A DNA stretch of 64,000 nucleotides, from NCBI GenBank assembly GCA_023442525.1, contig JAEZZA010000017.1, positions 1-64,000 of the forward strand. Reading direction: 5' to 3'. This document shows, in pieces, positions 34,673 to 43,574 of this stretch. The notes beneath the pieces were generated by a model. That model searched no databases and was not told the origin of the DNA. It saw nothing but the letters and a program-made list of their open reading frames with translations. The DNA comes from Bacteroidota bacterium (GTDB lineage Bacteria > Bacteroidota > Bacteroidia > Bacteroidales > UBA10428). The translations under genes were made by a program, and so were the position numbers. Each line of letters starts with the position of its first letter. The stretch's first letter is position 1.

Positions 34673-37600
34673 ATGAATGAATCTATACTGAGAGCGTTAA
34701 TGCGGCTGTTTGCCATCGTTTCGGATATAAAGAAAGACGGGCAGCCAGATAACAAGCGGAGTATTGTTATCGATTACCTCAGTCAGCAATACAGCCAGGA
34801 AGTCGTTCAGAAGTATATCAATTTCTTTGATGAACAGGTAAGGTATTTTCATCAGATCAACGCCGATCCGCTTATTTCTGATCCGGTCGACCGGAAAAAG
34901 AACGCGCAAAGCAGGATCATCGACCTGTGCAGCCAGATCAACGAGGAACTGGAGCACCGGCAGAAAATAATAGTACTGGTTTACCTGCTCGATTTCATTC
35001 AGAGCGGAGAGCGGCTTACTACCGAAGAAGTAAGCCTTGTAAAAACCGCAGCATCGTTTCTGAAAATAAGTGATGAGGAATTCAGGGATTTACGCTCATT
35101 TATCTTCGGAGAGTTTGAAAATATTACGCATAAGGAATGGCTGCTGATTGTTCAGCCTCCTGATATCCCGCCTGCCAAAAGTATTAAACAACTTGGCATC
35201 GACAAGCTCGAAGGTTACATAATGGTTCTTCATATACCCAGTTCGGATACTTATATTTTCAAATACTTTGGAAATATGAAGTTATTGCTGAACGGTCACC
35301 GGGTAAGTCACAGCCGTTCCTATATATGGCCTGTGGGTGCTGTTATCCGCAATCCGAAAATCGGATCCATATATTTCAGCTGGATCAGGGGTAAGTTTAT
35401 TCATGCCAATATCGATATTAAATTTGTTTTCACAGCCGAGGAAATAGAATTCAATTATTTCAACAGCCGTAACGGCGTTAAAAAATTCAATCTCACCGAA
35501 GAGTCGGGCCGGCTTGTTGGAATTATCGGGGGGAGCGGTTCGGGTAAATCAACCCTTCTTAACGTTCTCAACGGGAATCTGAAGCCACGGAGAGGATCTA
35601 TAAAAATCAACGGCTGGGATATCCATAAAAATAAGGCTAAGGTAAAGGGTATTATTGGATATGTGCCTCAGGACGACCTGTTGATTAAAGAGTTAACCGT
35701 ATACCAGAACCTTTTTTATAATGCCCGTCTGTGTTTCGACACCTATACGGATGAGCAGATAGATGAAGTTGTTGAGGATGCGCTGATCGATTTCGATCTT
35801 CTGGAAGCCCGCGATCTGAACGTGGGTGATTCGTTCACCACCATACTGAGCGGTGGACAGCGGAAACGGCTGAATATAGCGCTTGAACTCATACGTGAAC
35901 CCTGGATTCTGTTTATTGATGAGCCTACATCGGGTCTTTCCTCGGCCGATTCAGAGAAGGTAATTACCCTTCTGAAAAGGCAAACCCTGAAGGGAAAACT
36001 GATCATTACCAATATGCATCAGCCGTCGTCGGATGTTTTCAGGATGATCGACAAGTTGCTGGTAATGGACCAGGGAGGCCGGATTATTTATTACGGGCAC
36101 CCGATGAGCGCCATTACGTATTTCAAGCACGAAGCGCATTATGCCGACGCAGATGAGACCGAATGTCTGAGCTGTGGAAATATTAATACCGACGAGATTC
36201 TCAGGATTGTTGAAGCACGTGAAGTTGATCCAAACGGCCGGTTAACACGTAAGCGAAAAACGACACCCGAAGAGTGGTACCAGAAGTTCCTGGATAAGAT
36301 TGATTCGCATACCCGGCTTATTAACCGTACTCACGATTCGTCGGTTCCCAGGAATAATTTCCGGATCCCGAATCATTTTAACCAGTTCCGGATTTTCCTT
36401 AAAAGAGATCTGCTGGCTAAATATTACAATAAGCAGTACCTGATGCTGCTGGCACTGGAGGCTCCCATTCTTGCCTTTATCCTTGCTTTCTTTACCAAGA
36501 ATTTTGCCGTAGTAAACGGAATCCCTAAGTATATTTTCGGAGAGAACCAGGTATTGCCGGCATTCCTCTTTATGGCTGTAATTGTGGCCCTGTTCCTGGG
36601 ACTTGTTATCAGCGCCGAGGAGATTTTCAAGGACCGGAAAATTCTGAAACGTGAAAAGTTCCTGAATTTAAGCCGTTCGAGTTATTTATTTTCCAAAGTA
36701 ACCATCCTTTTCGGGATATCGGCTCTTCAATCGCTCATATTCGTCATTATTGGCAATTCGATGCTCGAAATAAAAGGCATGCTGTTTACCTACTGGCTTG
36801 TGCTATTTACAGCATCATGCTGGGCAAACCTGGTAGGGTTGAATATTTCCTCGGGATTTAATTCCGTGGTTACCATCTATATCCTGGTTCCGCTTATTCT
36901 GGTTCCTCAATTATTGTTCAGCGGTGTGGTGGTGGATTTCAATAAAATGCATAACCGGATTTCAAATGATAAAAAAGTACCTCTTATCGGGGATATGATG
37001 GCCTCGCGTTGGGCTTATGAGGCACTTGCCGTTGCGCAATTCAAGAATAACGATTATGAGGAAAATATCTTTGAAGATGAGCTGGAAGCCAGGAATGCAA
37101 ACTATTTCAGGTCGTACGCCATTCCGGGACTCGAAGGCATTATTTCTGATACAAAGAAGTTGTACGATAATCTTTCGGATACGACAAGGTATGCCAATAA
37201 TCTCCGGGTTATTAGTTCGGGTATCCGAAAGATAAGCGACGACACGGGCATACCCGCAGGCCAGTACATTGACAGCCTTACTCCCGCTCTTTATCACCCG
37301 GGAATAAACCTGTCGGTTTCCGATATCCTTAAAAAAGCACAAGGAGTGTACCGGAACCGTTATCTGAGGGCTGTTGAGAACCGCGATGCCAGGTTGAAAG
37401 AATTGATGGAATCAATGGGAGAGGAGAGGTTCCTGTCGTTCAGGCAGAATTATTATAATAAGCAACTGGCATCGGTTGTTACCAATGAGAAGGAGATTTA
37501 CAATTACACCATCCAGGAAGGAGAAATGATACCCATTAAGGATGCCATATTCCGTTTACCCGACCGGAGTTCATGGCGCGCCCATTTCTATGCTCCTCAA

Positions 37601-37822
37601 AAAAGTTTCTTATACAGGCATGTGGATACGTTCTGGTTTAACCTGGCCGTAATATGGTTTTTTACCGGATTGCTGCTGATATTGTTATATTATGACATCA
37701 TCAGAAAGACTTTGAATTACCTGGAAACTTTACGGATAAACAGGTTGAATAAGTTGAAACTGAACCGACTGATAAAGATTGCTGAACAAAGTATGAATAT
37801 AAGGCAAAAATACCGTGTATGA
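34673..37822 (+). CDS. ABCG-type ATP-binding/permease protein with TerB-like N-domain
   Basis: A 1049-residue fused transporter. Residues ~15-150 are helical and resemble TerB ('IIVLVYLLDFIQSGERLTTEEVSLV'). Residues ~165-260 look like a small beta domain. Residues ~265-490 form an ABC ATPase with Walker A 'GGSGSGKS' (Lys292), signature 'LSGGQRKR' and Walker B 'ILFIDEPTSGL', in the ABCG arrangement. Residues ~560-780 and ~970-1000 hold membrane helices of an ABC2-type permease, with a ~200-residue soluble insertion before the last helix. It probably forms a homodimeric exporter. ATG 34673 is chosen over a TTG at 34661. The stop overlaps the start of the next gene by 4 bp. Substrate unknown. 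Confidence 0.85.
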   Translation: MNESILRALMRLFAIVSDIKKDGQPDNKRSIVIDYLSQQYSQEVVQKYINFFDEQVRYFHQINADPLISDPVDRKKNAQSRIIDLCSQINEELEHRQKIIVLVYLLDFIQSGERLTTEEVSLVKTAASFLKISDEEFRDLRSFIFGEFENITHKEWLLIVQPPDIPPAKSIKQLGIDKLEGYIMVLHIPSSDTYIFKYFGNMKLLLNGHRVSHSRSYIWPVGAVIRNPKIGSIYFSWIRGKFIHANIDIKFVFTAEEIEFNYFNSRNGVKKFNLTEESGRLVGIIGGSGSGKSTLLNVLNGNLKPRRGSIKINGWDIHKNKAKVKGIIGYVPQDDLLIKELTVYQNLFYNARLCFDTYTDEQIDEVVEDALIDFDLLEARDLNVGDSFTTILSGGQRKRLNIALELIREPWILFIDEPTSGLSSADSEKVITLLKRQTLKGKLIITNMHQPSSDVFRMIDKLLVMDQGGRIIYYGHPMSAITYFKHEAHYADADETECLSCGNINTDEILRIVEAREVDPNGRLTRKRKTTPEEWYQKFLDKIDSHTRLINRTHDSSVPRNNFRIPNHFNQFRIFLKRDLLAKYYNKQYLMLLALEAPILAFILAFFTKNFAVVNGIPKYIFGENQVLPAFLFMAVIVALFLGLVISAEEIFKDRKILKREKFLNLSRSSYLFSKVTILFGISALQSLIFVIIGNSMLEIKGMLFTYWLVLFTASCWANLVGLNISSGFNSVVTIYILVPLILVPQLLFSGVVVDFNKMHNRISNDKKVPLIGDMMASRWAYEALAVAQFKNNDYEENIFEDELEARNANYFRSYAIPGLEGIISDTKKLYDNLSDTTRYANNLRVISSGIRKISDDTGIPAGQYIDSLTPALYHPGINLSVSDILKKAQGVYRNRYLRAVENRDARLKELMESMGEERFLSFRQNYYNKQLASVVTNEKEIYNYTIQEGEMIPIKDAIFRLPDRSSWRAHFYAPQKSFLYRHVDTFWFNLAVIWFFTGLLLILLYYDIIRKTLNYLETLRINRLNKLKLNRLIKIAEQSMNIRQKYRV

Positions 37823-38445
37823 TACAACTACTACTAGGAAGTCTGCTTTTGAGTTTAATTCATGCTGCCATTCCCAATCACTGGCTTCCTATAGTTGCTA
37901 TTGCCAAATCGGAGCAGTGGAATCAGCGCGAGACTATAATGGTAACCGGGATCAGCGGTCTGGCGCATACATTGAGCACAACTTTGCTGGGAGTCGCCGT
38001 TGGGGTTATTGGAATCAACCTGAGCCGGAATTACACGGAATTCGCAGAAAAGGTGGCTCCGGCATTATTAATTGCCATGGGGATCATCTTTCTGATCATT
38101 GGGATCAGGCATAACAATCATGTGCATAGCCATGATATCGACAGGAAAATCAAGACCCGGAATAAGCTGGCGATAATTACATCGCTGGTTATTGCGATGT
38201 TTCTCAGCCCATGTCTGGAAATAGAGGCTTATTATTTCCAGGCGGCTTCTGCAGGATGGGCGGGGATTATGCTGGTAACGCTGGTGTATATAGTTGTAAC
38301 GGTAGGGGGGATGATGTTACTGGTATTTCTGGCGGGGAAAGGGGTAAAGTCGATACGGTCGAATTTCCTGGCGCATCATGAGAAGGTGTTGTCGGGGATA
38401 GTACTGATATTGTTGGGGGTAATTTCGTTTTTTGTGCATATTTAG
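37819..38445 (+). CDS. NicO/UreH-like integral membrane protein
   Basis: A 208-residue protein with six hydrophobic segments and histidines near the membrane ('LIHAAIPNHWLPI', 'GLAHTLSTTLLG', 'HNNHVHSHDIDRK'). Paired His/Asn residues in the first helices followed by a His-rich loop resemble NicO/RcnA and UreH-type metal transporters of the LysE superfamily. It overlaps the ABC transporter's stop in an ATGA junction, so the two are translationally coupled. A divalent-metal role is inference from the topology and histidines; the family match is moderate. Confidence 0.65.
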   Translation: MIQLLLGSLLLSLIHAAIPNHWLPIVAIAKSEQWNQRETIMVTGISGLAHTLSTTLLGVAVGVIGINLSRNYTEFAEKVAPALLIAMGIIFLIIGIRHNNHVHSHDIDRKIKTRNKLAIITSLVIAMFLSPCLEIEAYYFQAASAGWAGIMLVTLVYIVVTVGGMMLLVFLAGKGVKSIRSNFLAHHEKVLSGIVLILLGVISFFVHI

Positions 38446-38471
38446 GTTCCATCCAGGATAGGAGTAGCGGC

Positions 38472-38516
38472 TATCCCCCCATAATTCTTACGCCCTTTCA
38501 GGGCTGATGGGGGATA
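38472..38516. repeat. Nested inverted repeat
   Basis: Outer arms 38472-38482 and 38507-38516 pair (TATCCCCC.. with ..GGGGGATA, one bulged C). An inner GCCCT/AGGGC hairpin lies at 38492-38504 with a TTC loop. It starts 26 bp after the NicO-like gene and could act as a transcript-end structure, though it lacks a U-tract. Confidence 0.7.
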
Positions 38517-38699
38517 CAGCAATATTCATATTGCGCAGATAATGACCTATATGAGAGTTGGAGGTTACCATCCTGGGTTTATTATGAATTTCAACGTAAG
38601 ACTATTAAGAGACGGTATAAAGAGATTTGTGAATTAATAACTATATCTTCGTGAGAACTTTAATGACATAATGAAGGGCTTATGTCGTTTGGTTTTTTT

Positions 38700-38721
38700 C
38701 AAATACCCTTAAGGGTATTTG
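38700..38721. promoter_or_regulatory. Perfect 22-bp palindrome upstream of hisI
   Basis: CAAATACCCTT/AAGGGTATTTG is perfectly self-complementary with no loop bases. It lies 41 bp before the hisI start, where a repressor operator could sit; alternatively it is a dispersed palindromic repeat. Confidence 0.5.
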
Positions 38722-38762
38722 CTCTTTGTGATCTTTGTGTGCTTTGTGTTTAAAAAAAAGAT

Positions 38763-39146
38763 ATGCAAAAAGAATACACCACCGACCTGATGCTTGATTT
38801 CGGAATAGATGGAAACACATTGATTCCGGTAGTGACGCAGGATAATAAAACCAAAGATGTACTAATACTTGCCTTTGTTAACAAGGAAGCTTTTGAGGCG
38901 ACGGTAAAGTCGGGGTATGCTACATTTTTCAGTAGAAGCAGGAATAAGTTGTGGAAGAAGGGAGAGACGTCGGGCGATTTTTTAAAGGTTGAAGAAATCA
39001 GGATAAACTGCGAGCAGAATTCGTTATTGTTTTTAGTAACTCCTGAGGGCAAAGGCGTCTGCCATGCCAAATCCCCTGAAGGAACAGCGTATGGCACCTG
39101 CTACTATCGGAAAATAACCAGAAATAGACTGGAATTCTTAATGTAA
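38763..39146 (+). CDS. hisI: Phosphoribosyl-AMP cyclohydrolase (stand-alone HisI)
   Basis: A 127-residue stand-alone HisI, which opens the purine ring of PR-AMP in histidine synthesis. 'LAFVNKEAFEATVKSGYATFFSRSR', 'LWKKGETSG' and a zinc-binding Cys set ('INC', 'VCH', 'GTCYYR') identify the family. The usual magnesium-binding DCDxD motif reads NCEQN here, so two Asp are Asn and one is Glu; there is also a short insertion before the last Cys. No other histidine genes are nearby. It may be a Bacteroidota-specific variant or a paralogue with a changed role. Confidence 0.8.
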   Translation: MQKEYTTDLMLDFGIDGNTLIPVVTQDNKTKDVLILAFVNKEAFEATVKSGYATFFSRSRNKLWKKGETSGDFLKVEEIRINCEQNSLLFLVTPEGKGVCHAKSPEGTAYGTCYYRKITRNRLEFLM

Positions 39147-39163
39147 AGAAATAATTCCAGTTA

Positions 39164-39200
39164 AACGACTCTGACAGGTCTGCGACTCTGTCAGGTCGTT
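39164..39200. repeat. CTGACAG/CTGTCAG palindromic element, variant arms
   Basis: Same core as at 16569 and 16620, but the outer arms are AACGAC and GTCGTT, still complementary to each other, and the same single T is bulged. It lies between convergent hisI and the LuxR-type regulator and may terminate both. Confidence 0.7.
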
Positions 39201-39205
39201 ATGGA

Positions 39206-39982
39206 TTAAAAAAGTCCCTTTTCATGGGCGTATTTGATGGCTTCGTAGGTGTTACTCACGTTAAGCTTTTCAATTATCCGCTGCCTGTGCGTGTTCACGG
39301 TGTTTACACTAATATACAACTTATCGGCTATTTCCTTGCTTATTAACCCCGACGCAATCAGCGACAGAATTTCTTTCTCGCGGTTCGTAAGGTCGACCGG
39401 TTTGCCTTCTTCCTCGCCCGGCGGAAAACGAAAAAGCTCACCCGTCCTCTGATTTTTCAATATTCCCCTGAATGGCAGATTTAAGTCTTTTTCAGGCGAC
39501 AAATCCAGCATGCTTAGTGCAAACCACACATTTCCCCATGCATCAAATTCCAGCGGAACCTGTTGTTCAATCACCCTCACATATTTACCGTCTTTGCCCT
39601 TAACCCGGTAATCGAACATGGTCTTATATTCCCGGCTCTTGCGTTTGTCGTCAAGTGAAAATCCCAGTCTGATGTAATAAATCCCAGCCCTGAAGAGCAA
39701 CGGCAGATCTTCAGGATGAACCAGACTGTTTGTGTATTCAATATCCCCGGTGGCCCTGTTATGATCCCATCCGAGTACAGTTTCATACTTGGGCGAATAA
39801 TATATATGCTTACGCTGATACAGATCATACACAGATATACATCCGTTATCAACCACGTCAATACTCTGAAGCAACGGAAGGTGATAATCCAGTATGCCGT
39901 AATCCAGATCAGCCGGATTAAATGTCTGGCTATCCAGTAACTCCGAATATTCGGCCATTAATGCAACGATATCAGGTGCCAT
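39206..39982 (-). CDS. PAS-domain LuxR-family transcriptional regulator
   Basis: A 258-residue regulator. Residues ~35-165 form a PAS-like sensor domain ('SVYDLYQRKHIYYSPKYETVLGW', 'EYKTMFDYRVKGKDGKYVRV', the PAC-type ending). Residues ~195-258 are a LuxR helix-turn-helix ('TNREKEILSLIASGLISKEIADKLYISVNTVNTHR'). It would bind a small ligand or sense a cytoplasmic cue and then DNA. ATG 39982 is used instead of the TTG one codon upstream. It is divergent from the TonB-type receptor at 40055, which makes that gene a plausible target. Confidence 0.88.
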   Translation of the reverse strand: MAPDIVALMAEYSELLDSQTFNPADLDYGILDYHLPLLQSIDVVDNGCISVYDLYQRKHIYYSPKYETVLGWDHNRATGDIEYTNSLVHPEDLPLLFRAGIYYIRLGFSLDDKRKSREYKTMFDYRVKGKDGKYVRVIEQQVPLEFDAWGNVWFALSMLDLSPEKDLNLPFRGILKNQRTGELFRFPPGEEEGKPVDLTNREKEILSLIASGLISKEIADKLYISVNTVNTHRQRIIEKLNVSNTYEAIKYAHEKGLF

Positions 39983-40054
39983 CAAAATACTGATTTATCA
40001 GGATTTTTCAAGATTCTGTGATTGAACAACTTTGTTCAAAATTATTAAATAAAA

Positions 40055-42400
40055 ATGAAAAGCTTGTTTATAAGGTTATTCAAAGGATTGTTTCTGTTAT
40101 GGATACTGTCTGGCAGTTACAGTACTGCCTTTGGTCAGAATATCAGGGGAACCGTTAAAGATGCCGATACGCAGATCACACTTCCGGGAGCGGTTGTAGT
40201 CATTATTAATAGCGATCCCCAGGCGGGAACTGTGTCAAATGGAGAAGGGAATTTCAGCCTCGAAGGATTAAAGCCGGGCAGATACAGCTTAAAAGTAACT
40301 TACCTCGGATATCAACCCTCTGTTATTGCCGAAGTTCTGGTTGAAAGCGGAAAACAGACCGTGCTTCAGATTGAAATGAAAGAATTGCCGGTTGCCTTAT
40401 CGGAAGTAACTATTAAAGCCGGCTCGAATAAGGAACATGCTATAAATCCGATGTCGATGATAAGTTCTCGTCAGCTAAACATGGAGGAGGCATCGAGATA
40501 TGCAGGCGGAATCGATGACCCGGCAAGGCTGGCCACTGCATTCGCCGGAGTCACGGGTTCATTATCTTCAAATGCCATTGTTATCAGAGGCAATGCACCA
40601 AAGGGTTTGCTCTGGAGAATGGAAGGTGTTGAAATACCGAATCCGAGCCACTTTGCTAATCTTTCTACCTTCGGAGGCGGGGGAATTACCGCACTTAGCT
40701 CGCAAATGCTGGGGAATTCCGATTTTTATACAGGAGCATTCCCGTCTGAATTCGGAAACGCGCTTTCGGGCGTGTTTGATATGAGAATAAGAACAGGAAA
40801 TCATGAAAAACGCGAAAGTACCATTAAGGCCGGTATTATCGGACTGGATTTTGCAACTGAAGGGCCATTTAAGAAAGGGAGGAACCCGTCGTACCTGATT
40901 AATTACCGCTATTCAACATTGGCACTCATTTCACCGCTCCTTCCCGAGAACGCGCAGGGTTTGGTGTATCAGGACCTGTCGTTCAAAATGAATTTCCCAA
41001 TGGGCAACAGAAGTTCCCTGTCGGCCTGGGGTTTGTTATCGGCCGATCACACCGGTTCTTTAGCAAAAAACGATTCCACCAGGTGGGAGTATTACCAGGA
41101 CCGGGAACAGGACAGGAATATCAACAGCATGGAAGCGGCGGGACTGAATTTCAAATCAATCATCTCGGAAAAAACCTATACCAACGTTGCACTTGCTGCT
41201 ACAGGAAATAGTATCAGCTGGAAAAGAGAACGCCTGGTTAACGGCAGATTGGAACCGTATGATAAGATCGTTCAGAAGGATGCCAAATACACTCTGTCGT
41301 TCCTTTTAAATCATAAATTCAACAGTATGCATACAAACCGTACCGGCTTCAATGTGAACATGCAAAGCTATCACATCGATCTTCAGCACACCGAGACCGG
41401 CAGTCCGGCACAGACCTATATCAGTGACGATGGAAGCGGCAGTCTGCTTCAAATGTATTCACAATCGAGACTGAGGATTGCGAAAAGATATACTGTAAAC
41501 GTTGGATTACATTCCCAATATCTTGAAGTGAACCGGGAGGTCACCCTTGAACCGAGGTTAAGCGTAAAAGCGGATATCAACCACCGCCAGGCTTTAACAC
41601 TTGCTTATGGGTTACACAGCAGGAGGGAGCCGTTAAACATTTATTTGACCACGGTGAGTTCGGGACCGGGATCTGTTTCCAATAAAAATCTAAAACTCAC
41701 CAAAGCCCATCACCTGATTGTGTCGTATGAGTATAAAACCGGCCCCTGGTCGAGGCTGTTGATCGAGCCCTACTACCAGCTATTGTTTGATGTTCCTGTT
41801 ATTCCTGATAGTTCTTTTTCTATGCTAAACATGGAAATCGACTGGTTTTTTAACTACCTGCTCATTAACTCGGGAACCGGAAGGAATATGGGAATTGATC
41901 TTACTCTGGAGCGGTTTCTGAATCAGGGCTATTATTATTTGCTGACAGGTTCTTTATTTGATGCAGTATATAAAGGCGACGACGGAATAACCCGCAATAC
42001 CCGTTTTAATAAAAACTATGTAGTGAATATATTATTCGGAAAAGAGTGGAATACAAATAAAGATAATCCTGTAGTATATGGTGTGAGCGGTAAATTTACC
42101 ATTCTGGGCGGCGACCGGATTTCTCCTGTTAATACAACTGAATCAGCCCTTGTGCGAGATGTGGTTTACGATGAAAATCGGGCGTTCACCGACCGAAAGC
42201 CTGTGGTTTACTATCTCGATCTTTCCGCTTTCCGGAAGAAGAACCGGAAAAATTACTCCACAACCTGGTCGGTTCAGTTTAATAACCTATTATTTCAAAA
42301 GGAATTCTATGGTCACCGGTTTAACCTGAAGACCTCTAAAGTCGAACCCTTGCAGGAAATTGTAGTAATCCCTAATATCAGTTACCGGATTGATTTTTAG
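40055..42400 (+). CDS. TonB-dependent receptor-like outer-membrane protein
   Basis: A 781-residue outer-membrane protein. Signal peptide ~1-28; carboxypeptidase-regulatory-like beta-sandwich ~30-112 ('GTVKDADTQITLPGAVV', 'YLGYQPS'); plug domain ~130-250 ('SNAIVIRGNAPKGLLWRMEGVEIP'); remaining ~530 residues a beta-barrel. It has the shape of small Bacteroidota TonB-dependent receptors that act without a SusD partner; none is adjacent. The ligand may be a metal complex, siderophore or small molecule. It ends in a strong terminator. Confidence 0.88.
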   Translation: MKSLFIRLFKGLFLLWILSGSYSTAFGQNIRGTVKDADTQITLPGAVVVIINSDPQAGTVSNGEGNFSLEGLKPGRYSLKVTYLGYQPSVIAEVLVESGKQTVLQIEMKELPVALSEVTIKAGSNKEHAINPMSMISSRQLNMEEASRYAGGIDDPARLATAFAGVTGSLSSNAIVIRGNAPKGLLWRMEGVEIPNPSHFANLSTFGGGGITALSSQMLGNSDFYTGAFPSEFGNALSGVFDMRIRTGNHEKRESTIKAGIIGLDFATEGPFKKGRNPSYLINYRYSTLALISPLLPENAQGLVYQDLSFKMNFPMGNRSSLSAWGLLSADHTGSLAKNDSTRWEYYQDREQDRNINSMEAAGLNFKSIISEKTYTNVALAATGNSISWKRERLVNGRLEPYDKIVQKDAKYTLSFLLNHKFNSMHTNRTGFNVNMQSYHIDLQHTETGSPAQTYISDDGSGSLLQMYSQSRLRIAKRYTVNVGLHSQYLEVNREVTLEPRLSVKADINHRQALTLAYGLHSRREPLNIYLTTVSSGPGSVSNKNLKLTKAHHLIVSYEYKTGPWSRLLIEPYYQLLFDVPVIPDSSFSMLNMEIDWFFNYLLINSGTGRNMGIDLTLERFLNQGYYYLLTGSLFDAVYKGDDGITRNTRFNKNYVVNILFGKEWNTNKDNPVVYGVSGKFTILGGDRISPVNTTESALVRDVVYDENRAFTDRKPVVYYLDLSAFRKKNRKNYSTTWSVQFNNLLFQKEFYGHRFNLKTSKVEPLQEIVVIPNISYRIDF

Positions 42401-42430
42401 AACCTGAATATTAAATATTCTTTCATAGAA

Positions 42431-42465
42431 AACCGCCTGTGCCGAAACAGGCGGTTTTTGTTTTT
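42431..42465 (+). terminator. Rho-independent terminator
   Basis: A perfect 10-bp stem (42431-42440 with 42447-42456), a 6-nt loop and a T-rich tail, 30 bp after the TonB-type receptor stop. Confidence 0.9.
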
Positions 42466-42518
42466 CAAAAACAAAGCACCTTTTTTATTGTTTTTCAGGT
42501 ATATATAAACCACACTAT

Positions 42519-43553
42519 ATGAAAAAGATATTATACGCTTGTGCCGCATTGGTTATGTACGCGGTAAGTATTTCTGCGCAGGAAGAATGTCCGGGTACAT
42601 TGGTTCATTACTGGAATATGAACAGTAGTAACGGAGGTTTTGCCGACCAGGTTGGCGGGCTAAATGCACAGATTGAGGCTGAAGCTGTACAAATTAAAGG
42701 AATTGTTGATTCGGCATTCTATTTTAACGGTTTATCAGAAGCGAGTGTTCCGGATAACATTACGTTCGACTGGGGCAAAGATGCCAGTTTTACAATCGAA
42801 TTCTGGATCAGTAAATCTGTAGTTTGTCCCTCTACCAGTCCGCTCAATAACAATGTTGTAATCGGCAGGGATGATCCGAATTCTACGCTTCACTGGTGGG
42901 TTGGTGTGGACTGCCAGAATCCGGGCAGGATCAACTTTACCTTGTATGATAACGGAGGGAACGGAGCCATAATGAAAACAAAAACGGGTATCATTGACGG
43001 TAACTGGCATCATGTGGCAGTTGTCCGCGACGGGCAGTCGAAAACTTCAACTATTTTTCTTGATTCCGAACCCGATACAAGCATTAGTTTTACCTATTTG
43101 CAGGGCTTTGGTTCTGTAGTTCCGGTCAACATCGGTTGGCTCAACAGGGATGCAAAATATCATCTCGATGCAATGCTTGATGAACTTGCTATTCATAATG
43201 TAGCGCTTACTTCAGATGCAATCGCCGAACATTATAATTCGGGTAACGGTATGGTTTACTGCACCGGTACCGGTACTCCGGTACAGGAAATCGAAGCCGG
43301 ATATGGTTTCCATGTTTTCAGAAAGTCTGCCTCAGAAATCAGCCTTAAGTTTAAACTGGCCTCACCGGAACATGTCAGTGTGGCTGTTTATGATATTAGC
43401 GGCAGAAACCTGGGCTACCTGATCAATGAAGAATTGTATAGCGGAGAATTCGAAAAAACCTTCCGGACCAGCCAGTTTGGGAAAAATGCTATCCTGTTGA
43501 TCCGGGCAAGTTTTGCCAATATTACGGTAACCCGGAAAATTTCCATGGATTAG
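42519..43553 (+). CDS. Secreted LamG-domain protein
   Basis: A 344-residue exported protein. Signal peptide ~1-20; one LamG/concanavalin-like jelly-roll ~25-245, with 'SFTIEFWISK', 'GNWHHVAVVRDGQ' and 'LDELAIHNVALTSDAIAEHYN', the standard LamG end motif; a C-terminal ~75-residue beta domain ('VSVAVYDISGRNLG') that looks like a T9SS sorting domain, although the usual YPNP opening is absent. Likely glycan-binding. It stands alone between the receptor terminator and the convergent helicase gene. Confidence 0.8.
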   Translation: MKKILYACAALVMYAVSISAQEECPGTLVHYWNMNSSNGGFADQVGGLNAQIEAEAVQIKGIVDSAFYFNGLSEASVPDNITFDWGKDASFTIEFWISKSVVCPSTSPLNNNVVIGRDDPNSTLHWWVGVDCQNPGRINFTLYDNGGNGAIMKTKTGIIDGNWHHVAVVRDGQSKTSTIFLDSEPDTSISFTYLQGFGSVVPVNIGWLNRDAKYHLDAMLDELAIHNVALTSDAIAEHYNSGNGMVYCTGTGTPVQEIEAGYGFHVFRKSASEISLKFKLASPEHVSVAVYDISGRNLGYLINEELYSGEFEKTFRTSQFGKNAILLIRASFANITVTRKISMD

Positions 43554-43574
43554 ATAATTGCCTAAAGGAATGAG

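Larger units (their letters stand above)
38446..38762. other. Gene-free gap with two inverted repeats
   Basis: No credible ORF on either strand. The gap holds a nested inverted repeat (38472-38516) and a perfect 22-bp palindrome (38700-38721), followed by a short CTTTGTG-rich stretch just before hisI. Confidence 0.7.

Noticed and set aside
40055..42400. SusC/SusD-type glycan importer
   Set aside because: The protein is shorter than SusC (about 1000 aa) and no SusD gene is adjacent; a general TonB-type receptor call is safer.
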